Below, in pieces: positions 12,561 to 25,275 of a DNA stretch of 64,000 bases. Within the stretch, counting starts at the first letter, position 1. Every line of letters begins with the position of its first letter. The notes under the pieces were generated by a model that saw only the letters and a list, made by a program, of their open reading frames with translations, had not been told where the DNA came from and did no database searches. The translations under genes were made by a program, and so were the position numbers. Source of the DNA: Cyclina sinensis (Eukaryota > Mollusca > Bivalvia > Venerida > Veneridae); assembly GCA_012932295.1 (NCBI GenBank), contig JAAONU010000017.1, positions 1 to 64,000 of the forward strand. Reading direction: 5' to 3'.

Positions 12561-12654
12561 TATGTTATTTCTTAATGTTCTTATAAACCATATGGACGGT
12601 TTATCGTCTGCTGCTGTTATATATAGACCACCAGTGTATGTTATGATCAAGCTT

Positions 12655-13395
12655 TATTATGACAGGTATACACTACGTCAAGTGCGATATGACGACCTGT
12701 ATAAAGTACGACCAGTGCGATATGACGACCTGTATAAAGTACGTCCAGTGCGATATAACGACCTGTATAAAGTACGACCAGTGCGATATAACGACCTGTA
12801 TAAAGTACGACCAGTGCGATATAACGACCTGTATAAAGTACGACCAGTGCGATATAACGACCTGTATAAAGTACGACCAGTGCGATATAACGACCTGTAT
12901 AAAGTACGTCCAGTGCGATATGACGACCTGTATAAAGTACGTCCAGTGCGATATAACGACCTGTATAAAGTACGACCAGTGCGATATGACGACCTGTATA
13001 AAGTACGTCCAGTGCGATATGACGACCTGTATAAAGTACGACCAGTGCGATATGACGACCTGTATAAAGTACGTCCAGTGCGATATGACGACCTGTATAA
13101 AGTACGTCCAGTGCGATATGACGACCTGTATAAAGTACGACCAGTGCGATATAACGACCTGTATAAAGTACGACCAGTGGGATATGACGACCTGTATAAA
13201 GTACGACCAGTGCGATATAACGACCTGTATAAAGTACGTCCAGTGCGATATAACGACCTGTATAAAGTACGACCAGTGCGATATAACGACCTGTATAAAG
13301 TACGACCAGTGCGATATAACGACCTGTATAAAGTACGTCCAGTGCGATATAACGACCTGTATAAAGTACGACCAGTGCGATATCACAACATGTAT
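12655..13395. repeat. 33-bp tandem array, about 22 copies, open in several frames
   Basis: The unit is 33 bp, reading GTGCGATATAACGACCTG followed by TATAAAGTACGACCA, with A/G (TAACGAC versus TGACGAC) and ACGACC/ACGTCC variants. Because 33 is a multiple of three and the unit lacks stops in several frames, it reads through for 250-305 codons on the + strand and 237 on the minus strand. The products are simple 11-residue repeats such as VRYNDLYKVRP. Variation does not favour any frame, so I read this as a minisatellite, not a gene. Confidence 0.9.
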
Positions 13396-13700
13396 GACAA
13401 TACGATCATAGCTTTATTACGACCTATAGAAAAGTACGACCAAAGGTATATATTACGTCTAAAAAGACAAAAGCTATAATTATAACGACCAGAAGGAAAA
13501 TACGACCAATGTAATATATTACGATCGGTATTAATATACGACCAGTCTGAAATTACGAACTGTATTAACATACGACCAGCGTGAAATTGCGATCTGTATA
13601 ACACACGACCAGTGTGAAATTACGACCGATATGAAAAAAGATTAAGTGCGATATTACGACCTGTATGAAAATATAAATGATGAAAAATAACGATCTATAT
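13396..13700. repeat. Diverged relics of the 33-bp array
   Basis: Phrases related to the 33-bp unit (TACGACC, GTGAAATTACGA, CTGTAT) recur at irregular spacing and with many substitutions. This looks like an older edge of the homogenised array next door. Confidence 0.6.
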
Positions 13701-16700
13701 GAAAACGACCAATCCGATAATACTAAGATATACCAAATTTTACGACAAATATGATTTGTTTTATATGTTTCTGTTTATTCGCCAAGCTGCTGACTTCGCC
13801 AGTCTTGCTCTGATAGAATATCTTCATCTTTTGATTTCTAATTTCATAAAATCACGACATTTCAAAATTGCACGTAAAAGCCATGTTGATCATGGAGATT
13901 TTCAGGTAATATATCGAATACGAGAGATATTGTCAACAGTTTACAAACTGAGAATCAACTTGTATTAGCATAAGTTGAATATAATTTTAATGATAGTTAT
14001 TGAAAAATTGCAATCTAATTAATATGTATACTACGAGTATTTCATCATTTTCATTTCTCGAAGTCTCCAGGAGCGATGGTTCAGGTGCGAATACTCTTAA
14101 CGTGTTAATTATAATATTCTTCCATTTCAAAATATCTAAAAACTCACGTGTGGCCTTTGCAGGATTGTCTGTTAATGATTATTAGAGGCTTTTTGTTAGT
14201 GTTTATAGAACATGGTGCAAAGTACCCCCATCCCTCCACCTAACAAACATGTATTTTCACGTTTAAACAAAGTCTGTGAATTTGACTTGTAGTTGGTAGT
14301 TTTGGATTCAAATGTGCATTTGAAAATTCATTTTTGATTTGTGGCTAGGGTTTCAAATGTGCATTTGAAAATTGATTTCTGAATTGTAGTTGTGGATTCA
14401 GATCTGCTTTCAAAATAACACTTCTATAGCATCTAGCTGAGGCTTCAAATATAGAAACCTAAATACCAAACTACAAGCCATAATTTATTACTGAATTGTA
14501 CTGCAAAATATAACGATAGAGGCAGCCACTTCTAAGAGATAAATATGTTATTTTTTATTTTCGTTTTTTGTTTAGCGTTCAACTTTACTGAATACATTTC
14601 GAAAATCTAGACTTTGCTGTGCAGCGCCCAACATCCCTTGATACAGTACCATGTATACGAGTTTTTCGAAGAAATTGATTCTTACAAACTGAACAATTAA
14701 CATGAGATTTCTAAAGTTGAACGATATGTGATTATCTGAAAAAAGGCTGATAAAGAGGCTACTGCATCCGTTTAGGAAGAATCAAAATTAGCCAACCATT
14801 AATTTTGCCAGATCTGAATTCAGTTTTTTTTTAAAAATGTATGCTCAACAACCTTTTCTTGAAAACGAGTAGCTATATGGGTCTGTAAATTGAGAGATAG
14901 CCACGATCCTGCTTAGTTATTGATTTAACTAAGTTTAACACCCACCGTTTAACAGTCATAATGGTATAAGGTTAACAGTTTATCTAACCATCGTTGCTGG
15001 TATAGGGACCTCTTCACCGATCCCCCATTTTCCGTAAGGAACTGCCAACGTTCTCATATAAATGGTAATGTTCAGTATCGGGGCTCGATTACACAAAGAC
15101 GAGTCTCCCTTTTTAATATGGAGGGCAGCGTTAAAAAAAACAAAAACAAAAAACAACAACAACAAAAAAAAACAAAAAAAAAAAAAAAAACAGTTCGGAT
15201 AAGAACTTAATTGTGAAGGACAGGTCTATATTCTATAATTCTATAAGGAAGATTAACTGATCTGAACGTTTCTATGAGCACTTGATGGCTTACTTTGTTT
15301 AATCCACTTGTTTTGTTTAAAACTAATTCTTTAAAAATAACATCGGCGATATTTTGTACACATATGGATGAGTTAAATTTGGATGTGAAAAACGGATGTT
15401 CAGCAGATGAATCGTCGAATGTCTGTTATTTCTTCATCAGACACCAAATAATCACCATTATCGTTTAAAAGGAGAAATTGTCTGATGTCAGCTGGAACAT
15501 TCTTAACGAATTCTCTCTACTGTTTTCCGGTAATTAGATGGACTCCTGGGTCTCAAAAAAAGACTTCTTAAGATTATCTTAATGAGTTTCTTGTGCATGT
15601 TTTGTCATATAAATAACCTTGTTTCTAATTCGTTTTTAATCTTACTAGTTACACATTTTTTTAATTAACATATTTTTATTAAATTATTTCACGTTTACTG
15701 GAAATCTTCCGTATTTCTGAATTATATCATTTTTGTCTCGTAGTCTTCCGGTTCCAAAATAATTGAGTATAAATAATTTAGTATACTGTTACTATAAACA
15801 AAAAGATAAAAAATAATAAAAATAAATGATAATACTTTCACATGTGTCTAGTTCCAGCCTGTAAGCGCTAAAGTTTTCTATACATAAGACTTCAAGAAAA
15901 TTACAATTTGTGCAGTTGACACATTTGGAAGTTGTAACTACCCTTGGATGAAAATTTCAGCTAAACCCTCTGGCTTCAAAAAAAATAAAAAAATAAAATA
16001 AAAATAAAAAAAACACCTACAGTTTCTTGTCTAAGTTTCGGCCAGGATATCTCAAGCTCTCGCGGGTTTCACGTTTACCAGGATGTGACCGCTTACAGCT
16101 GAAATTTCTAATATAATTTTTGACATCTTAGATTACAATATCAAATTAATTTGTATAGATTTTTTTTCAGTTCAGTTAACTTCATGGAAAAATGTGACAT
16201 TTAAATGCGTGCGCTCGCCTGGCAGTCTGCAGATGTATCCAGATATTTTCTATCACATTCCATCACAGGTTAATACTAAAACAATACTTCCATCAGTTAC
16301 CTTTAATTTAACATCTTTAAGTACTGGTAATTTCAAATCATGAATTGTTAATACGGTTATTGTGAGTTTTGTCTTTGATAAATTTCATCTTTGTGACAGG
16401 TCAGGAATCACTGGTTCTAAGCGGATTTCTTTGCTAATATCACAGTAAATATTTGACGGTAAATTAATCAAATATTGTTAGCTTTATTTGCGAGTTTGCA
16501 TTAGTTCCACGCACGAACACGTGCGAATAACGTGAATGTGCGTCATTTGTCAATTTGAGTCAACAAGTCAATTTGATTTTCGACAGTTAGTTAAAATACT
16601 ATCACTTCAAATAAACGCCTTTGAAAGGGTGATATCTAATAAACGAAACGAAGAACAATCAGATTTATCATACTACGCAGTTAAAATTTTAGGATAAATT

Positions 16701-19700
16701 GAATAAACCCATCTAAACCAGCCCCTACATGAAATTAACATACACGTTCAAAAACAAAGGCGTTGTCCCTTAAAGAAAGTTCAGCAACCCCATTCACTTG
16801 TTCAAAGACTTAAACTATTTTTTATGTCTTTGACTTGTTCTTAGATTCACTTTTGTCCTCTCCATCTGTCATTTTCACTCGGCCAGGTTGTGCTATAAGG
16901 AAAGTAACCGATGTTTTCAGTTTGTTTAGAGTGCAGTTTTCAGGTTCTTTTGAAAAAGTTGTCTAAAAATCCAGTACCGTTCAGGTGAATTCCGCGATTG
17001 CGCATGCGTGTCTGCGATTGACCTGTTTGACCGTAGAGCACCGCGTAAACTTCCTGTAACAAAAGGCAGGATTTCATTTGAAATTTGTACCCGACATTTT
17101 GACTTCTTCGCTGCACCTTAAATGGTTTGTATTTGGCAATTGTGTTAACTTTTTTGGTACAATTACGTCACACGAAATCAGTAACCACTATAACAACAAC
17201 AACAACAACAAATAGTAAGAAAGTGTTCGTTGACAAAAAAGTAAAATATTTCTCCTGACCGCCAAATATAAAGAAGGATTAAGGTACTTCATAAAAGATT
17301 TGAAAGGGATATTGATGACAACAGAAGAATCACCTAGAAGCTCCCAGAAAAAAACTTTATGCGAAAGCTTTATATATTGTACATAAACTAGTGTCGTTCA
17401 AGGAACGTTCGAACACTCACTTTTCTTATATCTATATTCGAATTTTAGACCTAAAATGGTGCAAGACAGAAGCATACCATTCGACAAACAGCAGATGATA
17501 AAGCCCTTAAAGTAATTAATATGGCTGTTTTTGTAAAGGTCCGAAAATGTCTTAACAGGCTTGGTTCGTATATTTAGTTCGACCGAAGTAAACAAAACTT
17601 TAACTTATATTTTATAACAAAACAAAAATTTCATATCGAAAGTCTGTCATTTACTAAAAAAAGAACAGTAAAAGATTGAATTGATAAAATAAAACTAATA
17701 ACTTCCAAGCAAACTGTGTAAAACTCATCAGTCCTATATTATCAAAGCGACTTGGTCTGATTAAATCTCATATACGACAAAAAATCAATGCTTCTATCTT
17801 AGTCCGTTTACGAAGTTTTATGATGCAAATTTACTTCTAATATTATTTAAAACAGACGTGTTTTGTCTGTATATGGACAAAATGATTCTCGTTACTTCAA
17901 ATCGTACGTATGAATCGTGACAGGTAATCCCCGTAGTTAGACATTGTAATGGAAATGTAATTAGCTAGACGCTGTTAATTAAGATTTGTTTCTTTCAAAT
18001 TCCACCAAATGAGATGCTACTCTCTGATACAAAGTGAATGATAGGATGTAATTGATTAGAAACGTGCTGAAAAACCCAGCAAAGCTATTAGATAAACATT
18101 TACGATTCTGTGAAAATGAGAGAATTAGGCACCGTTAAAACTAATTAAAAACACAGTTTTATTCCATGTAAGCACCTGTGATATTAGTTTTCGCGATGCA
18201 AAACTTGCGTGACAAAAGAATATAAATATGTGTTAGAAAAGAGTTGTTTTTGATACACGACCATGTTACAGAGGGTATGAACAACATTCTCAATAATCTA
18301 TGCCTGACGGCATTTACGAGTTGAATCTAAAAATGTGAGTGAATGAATGTAAGAATGAGTGAACGAACGAGGGAATGAATGAATAAAAAGATGCTGATAA
18401 CAACAAAAACAACAACAACAACAACAGCAATCTTATCTTCACTAAACATTATTCTGTTTTAAACACGAATCAGTTCTTTAGATTTTGTGCGTCCTATCGA
18501 CTGCTCTGCATGTAGCTCGTACTCACTACCCTGACGAGGCTGGGATCTGATCAGCGGGTTATGTTACAGTAGCCGAGCATTACATAGTACTCAAGTCCTG
18601 TACTATTCACAAAGTTCATCGACTGCATAAAAGGAGCGTGTGTCTACATATTAAAACCAAAGGGAGTCGTGGGTGTATTAGTTCATTGTTGTTCTTTAAG
18701 AGGTAAGCGCTTAATAAACAAGGGTGTTGTCTTAGTGTCGGCAATTTATTCCTGGTTTTCTAGTGATACTCATCCTCTATGAAACTGATAATGTATCTCA
18801 CATATGTCGTTCCTAAACAGCGGACAAACAAAACAAACGGTCATTTTCAAACATGTGTTGATTAGGTGTACTTTGTTTCCTGTTTGCTATGTAACGCTAA
18901 TGTTTTTTTACCCTCCTCTGTTTTATGCCCTTCAAAAAAGTTTTTATGAAGGCGAGCAGTCGTCTGCTAAATCTGGCCATTAAAGAGACATTTTATTGTC
19001 CCGATGATGTCCCGATGGTAAAAAGAACTGTTTCTAAGTCTATACGACAATCCTATGACATAAACCATGTAAAATTCTAACTTTCCCGTTCTTTTGTTTT
19101 GCACTGTAAAAAGAATCCACTTCTCCTTGAAGAAATTGTCCAAATCAAATTAAATACCTCTCGTTTGAATTTGCAGGAAAAAAAAAAAAACAAGTATTTC
19201 TTTTCTCTTTTCTTAAAAATGCTTTCCCGATTAAAAATTCATTACCGAAATCTGCTTTTGGAAATTAAAGAGCTGAAACCGATGTTTTATGTGATAACTT
19301 CCCGTCCTACTGTGGTCCCTGTTAACATCCCGCGGATTCTCGCCATTTCTCGGCGATTTGTCTGTCACTTGATTACAGCGTCTTCAATATGGAGGCGGGG
19401 AACCAATTACATGTTACGTAAGCGACTACATGCTGCATTTCTGCGTTCCAATTGAAACAGATATGTTTCCCTTTTCAGTAAATGAATATTTAACCAGAAT
19501 GAATTGTGCATTAAATTGGAGGTCACTTAATTGTGACACTAATGGTCATTTTATTCATGTAACAATTGACCGATGACAGGTTTAAGAAATTGAAGAGTGT
19601 GTCATGTGACGGGGTCAATGGTTGTCGCCTTGTTCATTGTTTGCTTGTATCGCTAATCTGATTTTGCTCTCGACTTCTTCACTAAACGCTTCATGAATCG

Positions 19701-22700
19701 ATTTTAAATTTACTTTGCGAAAAAAAAAAATGAAATTTTATTCGGAAAATGCTTAATTTGTAAATGAATATCTCCATACGTTCTGATATTATTTTGCTTG
19801 TTTAATGAATAACCTCACTAAAATGTTACGACCGTTAAATTAAAAAAAAAAGAAAAGATTATTAAACATCAACTACAATCTTATGCATGTTCACACGGCA
19901 CGCACACATACGCCTGCCTGCACGCTTGCCCGCACGAACAAACAGAGAAAGTACATAGCAGATTTTTACAGTAAACCCCAAACAATAAAAAAGCATTAAT
20001 TTTAAATAATAAATTAATTCCATTTTAGTAATATTAGAATAAATAATTTATAATTATACAATTATTGACAAAAGTAACAACTGAGCAACAGCGCTAAGCA
20101 GAAGCTCAAAAAAACAGTTCTCCTAGGAATTCTTAGATAATGGTCACATGATATCTGAAAGTACTAATGTTTATGTTACCAGACATTCAGTAAGTAATGT
20201 TGCCAGGGCCATGTCAAATGCTCATACTAAGCGAGTCATAAAAAAGGAACAAACACCATAAAAATATAAAATAAAATAATAAAATGATAAAATAACTACA
20301 ACAATGGATACTGTATACACTCAGTTACATTCATAACTAGACTTTCTTCTCAATATCTGCCTTTAAACAAAAAGGCCGTAGAATGGTGTAATGCAGCATG
20401 CCACAACCATTTACGCCTTGTGTATTTGTACTTTAGTCAGTCGTTATAAAAATGTCAACGAAATTATCCTCATCTTTTTTTTAAAGTTATGTTGTTGCTA
20501 TGAGTTCTACCTATAGACAGTAACTTTTTAAATTACATACTTCAGAGAGACAAGTACTTATTAGTTAATGTTCGCTTTTACCTTTTCAATAACCGCGTCA
20601 TACAAGAGCTATATTAAATTAAATCGTGACTTTTCAATTCATCCTGCCTTTGTCATTATTAATTCATATTTTTTGTATAATTGTATTTGAAATGTACAGT
20701 CGATGTATTATTTTAAACCCATTACATCAAACGTGTCCGGGTGGGCTGGTAAAATCTCTCGTCTGCCTGTCTCAATATATCTATTACAGGGGGCGCTTGA
20801 CACAATAATGACTAACAACCAAAAGACCAAACTCCACTCTTTGGTCTGTGTTTGAATAAACGCAATGTTACAAAATTAAAACATCAAAATACGTTTGAGA
20901 ATACTAACCACACACGATGGCAAATGGAAAGCTGAATGCTTTATAAATATCACTTAAATGGTTTTTATTCGAGGTATATTGTTACCAAGATTTACCTTGT
21001 GTGGAATGAATAAGCACTGTTTGATCCATTATGCGTTAAAGGGTTGTTGAAAAACAGATTTATTCAGCTAAACCTATGCCTTCAATTGTTTGCTTGACAA
21101 AACTAAACGGATAAAAACTTGTTAATTGTAACGTCGATGGTCTGTTATATGGTTAGTAAACACAGAAGTGTTTTTCAAGTTGTTTCATGGCGACTCGCTG
21201 GAGATTCCGGGTGAAGGGAACAATATATTGCACCTAGAGAATCGGGGCTTCACTTAATGGATAGTATTTAAGATAAAGTGTTTTCTGTATAAACAAGTAA
21301 TGGATTTCTCTGGCTGTCAGTCATATGATTAATCTTTGAGTTATTCTTATTGTGTGAAATATTAAACACTAAAAGAGGTGTATTATACCCAACGTGGCCT
21401 TTAATTAATTTAATGAGAAAACCTGAATAGCAATTGTGCAAATTTGTTTTCTTCGATTTTTTGTGCCTATATTTCATAGTTTATTAAGTATTTAAAATGT
21501 TAGTTTTTGTTTGAGCTTTTTAGCTACACTCTCAGAAAGGGTTCAGAATAATTGTACTTCTACTGTTCAGACTCTTCAAAATGAAAACCTATTTTAGTGT
21601 TAAAAGGAAGTACACAATTTATGATCCTTGCCATTGTGTTATTTTGATAAAAATTACAGTAACATAATTGTAGCAGACACTTCACTAGCGTCCGATAGAC
21701 TAGATAATATATATAGTGAACAACCAAAATGTTCGACTATTGAATACATTCATTATCTATATCTATTATTATTATACAAAAAAATACAAACGTATATATT
21801 TTATTTTACTAAGGTAGCGCTCTTTTAAAATTTCTCTGACAAAAATGTTATTGCATAATCACCCAACTGACAAGATATTTTATGCTTTTTATTCTAAAAC
21901 TTAAAAGTTTGAAAACTTAAAAAGTAGCAAAAGATTTTGTCCATTGGTTAACATTAACACTTTTTCTTAGGAATTCCTATAAATTTTAAACTATGTTTGG
22001 TAAACAGATGAAATTATTTCTACGTTAATGCAACATACATATTTTCTGAGCAATTGCTTCAATGATTTTTTTGTAAAGTTGTGGTGATACAACTTTTTTT
22101 TTTCTTTTAAAATATTTCAGCAAGAATTTTTATTTAATTGTAAGACATGTTCTGTCAATTACAAACGTACTAAATAGGAATTACAACGGAAGTTTTGCAT
22201 TTACATATATATGAAAGCAATATTTACAAGATCACTGAAAACATTTTGAAACATTCATCTCCAAAGATTTTGCAATTTACTATTAAAAAAAAGAAATTTA
22301 CATTTTTTACAATGAATAGAGTTGCCTCCCTTTCTTGATAATCACTCGACGCTCAAAAAAGCCTTATATTTGAACAAGTTTTGAAAATACTTTTAAAATA
22401 TCTATCTTGATTTATCCTTCTGTACCAAAATCAAAATTTACAAAAAAGGTGAAAAAGGTGACAGAGAATTGTTGTCTCCCTTGGCAGACAACTAAAAGTA
22501 GAATGTTGTCGTATTACAAATAAATATCAGTTTTCGGTTTTTTTTCTATACATCTAGAATTTTCGAGATTTTTTAAAGTGTTTGTCTTCTCATTTCTGTC
22601 CTTAGAAAGTTCTTAAAATAATGAGGCATGGAACCTTTGATAATAAAACCTGGACACCGTCTGCATAAAACATGAAAAACGCATGGAAACAAAACAATAA

Positions 22701-25105
22701 AATCCGTCTATCTGGCACATGACAAAACGTTTCAGAGAAGCGATTATAGGTTTATTGTTACATCTTGTGAATAATTAAAGGGGTCCTTTTTTACTTAATC
22801 TTTGTCTAGTTTGCTTCTAAAGTATTTGTACACTTAATAAGAATTTAATTTGTTTACCCCGCACGGCGCAAGTGTTTGGACTACATGTTAAATATTTAAT
22901 TTTAATTTATAGTTATTGCTCTATTTTTTATCCTGCTGACGGAAGATCAAAAGATTTAACGATATAAAGAGAATCCTTGTAAACTATAATCTGTGATTCC
23001 GTGTGTCACCCTCATTATCCGCCGTGTTATCTCTTGGAAAAGCAGACATTTTTAATTTTTAATATAATGTGAATAAAAAAAAAAAACTGGGCAAGTCGTA
23101 ATATTCCAAAATGTATTTTTTTTAAAGTTTAATCTGTAAAGTGAATTAAATAAATGAACTCAAAGACACTATATGACAAAAGCAAAATCCCATCTGTTTG
23201 AAAAAGGGAAGTATTGCAAATTATAAAAAAAGTATTCTTAATATATTCTACGACAATGACCACTTTTTTGTCCGACATCTTTTATGCGGCTTGAAAAATA
23301 GTGCAGTCGTTGATTTATATTTGCATGAGCATTTCTGTAAAAAAAAAAAAAAAGACATAGTTTTAGAAAACACCACCAAAAACAAAAAAATATTTAACTC
23401 GCAGACATAAACACTTCTACATATGAACGTGATCTCGTTGTATTGAAGTGATTCGTAAAAATAAAGTTATAACAGAATTTTTTTTACCATGAACTTACAA
23501 TTACTACATGTTTTGTAACATTTCTTGTTTGTGGGTGATAATTTTCTAAGGGCTAACTTGTTACATTTCCTTCTAAGGTTTCGTTGCGCGTTAATTTACA
23601 TTATCATGCAAGCACCGTAGTTTACAGTTTGGCTAGAGATTTCCGCAGTCTATGATTAATTCCGAAGTTTCTGTTTATGACACGGAATATATTAAATGTT
23701 TCAACATTTGCGTGTTTCACATTTAAAAAATGTTGCTTGTTGGGCTGTAAGCAATTTCTTGCTACCAGAGCACGTTGAAAGGAAAGTTCATGCGCCAAAG
23801 AACGTGCTATACACAATAATAATTTAAGCGTGGTAGAATAACTTCTAATGACCAAAAAAACAACTATTTTATATCTTCCTACAGAAAGAAAATCATTGCA
23901 AATAAGATGGCAAAGACTAGACGCCATCGTCGAAGGAAAGAATATAGAGATATCGATTTGCTCTGTTTCCCGTCTTTCTCCCTGCTTGTTAGTTCTTTCG
24001 TTCGTTCGTTTAGGTTCAGCAATGTATTTCAGTTCAATGGTTCCTTTAATGTTGAGAAATAGAAGAAATGATATAATACAAAAGATCGATGAATATCAGC
24101 CAACGATTTGCTGCTCTTCTATGGTTTAGACAGATTTACTCAATGGTTTTTCTTTTTTTTTGGGGGGATGCCAAAAGTCTAGTAAGACTTTCGTAAGAAA
24201 TGATAAAACTTAAGTTAATGAAAACATTTAACACAAGTCACAAACGCTGACTTCAGTTTGCAAAACATCATGCCAGATACAAAAACTGTGTTTTTTGTTC
24301 AATATTCTGCATTCCTCATGAAAAAAAGTGCTATCCACATTCCTAGGTGTTATTGATGGCGTAAAAGCTTACGTATATATACGCGTGTGGTTTTCTCCTT
24401 TTCATTTTTAAGTTTCTGACCTTTGTAGAGACTACAGTATATATCGGTTAATTGTGCTTAAGCATGTATGATTACATTTGGTAACTTAAACAATAAATCT
24501 TTTGTTTCTGATAAAGGACAAAATACTGTGTTTAGAAGCCAAGATAGCCAAAATGTGGTACAGACCCTTTAGTAGCGTTCTGTCTAGCGTTCTTTCACAA
24601 TATCACAGTGATTTCTCAGGAAGAGAGGTAATTAAAACATTTGTTCGTAGAAAGTATATATTTTGTACCTCCGTAACAAGGAAACAATTTTCTCACATTA
24701 CGTGACTTGCTGTCACAAGTTTGGTGAAAACACTAATCAAGATTTAAAAGAATGTTGGATTATTTTTGAGACTGTTGTTTACAAGAAATAATGTTAACAA
24801 GTCCGCGCAACTGGAATGTTCTCTCCATGGCCACGGAGATGTTTTTTTCAAAAGTTTAGTACACGAGTACGAAAGACTTACAATCCCAAGTGATGACGAT
24901 GTTACCGCTTTCCACAGGTGAATAAAAGTTTCTAGAAACGTTGACTTAGGACAGCAGGTACAATGGAAAACTGAGAAATATGACAACGGCAGAGGATAAC
25001 ACGCTTCTAATGCATGTATCTATGGAAACACACATATATATATAGTTCTTTGTAGAACTTTTACAGTTCTGTATCTCTGTATTATTATCTACATTCATTT
25101 ACAAA
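13701..25105. other. 11.4 kb AT-rich region without recognised genes
   Basis: No coding exon, rRNA or tRNA is supported. Visible are a small local duplication of CAAATGTGCATTTGAAAATT (14310-14370), an A-rich tract at 15131-15190, and CAA/AAC microsatellites near 17190 and 18400. An NRF1-like palindrome lies at 16999-17008. Stretches near 17940-18150 and 19480-19590 are rich in TAATTA/TAATTG homeodomain-type motifs and could be conserved noncoding DNA. The 118-codon frame at 19099-19455 has no recognisable domain. Confidence 0.3.
14985..15190 (+). mobile_element. Possible retroposed fragment ending in an A-rich tail
   Basis: A stretch of more balanced base composition (about 14985-15130) runs directly into a tail of about 60 bases made of A runs broken by C. 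That pattern is seen at the 3' end of LINE or SINE insertions. I saw no clear target duplication and no tRNA-type boxes, so the family is unknown. Confidence 0.25.
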
Positions 25106-25275
25106 GGAGCAATGGAGCGCCGGACTCACGATCTGGAGGTCGCTGGTTCGAATCCCAACAGGGCTACAGTTACAATCTGTATTCCACATTTCCAGCATGA
25201 GTACTCGTTTGAACCCAAGAAACAGTTACTAATGAAGGGATTAAGAAATATGCGAGAAGATGCGTCCCAATCTAT
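25106..25275 (+). mobile_element. tRNA-derived SINE copy
   Basis: The head resembles a tRNA: an A-box-like AGCAATGGAGCGCCGG, a 5-bp stem CCGGA/TCTGG closing a CTCACGA loop, and the B box GGTTCGAATCC. The acceptor stem does not pair and no CCA-type end exists. The downstream body has GAGTACTCGTTTGAACCC and a GGGATT...TGCGAGAA block that recur in two other copies in this window (33765-33910 minus and 41825-42000). This shared tail makes it a SINE and not a tRNA gene. Confidence 0.65.

Noticed and set aside
12562..13479. A 305-codon open frame that looks like a repeat protein
   Set aside because: It is the 33-bp minisatellite read in frame; other frames on both strands are equally open and variation shows no codon bias.
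19099..19455. A 118-codon + strand frame
   Set aside because: Low-complexity Lys/Leu-rich translation with no family resemblance; the DNA may matter as noncoding sequence.
25106..25180. Functional tRNA gene with a CAC anticodon
   Set aside because: A and B boxes are present, but the acceptor stem does not pair and the downstream body is shared with other SINE copies.
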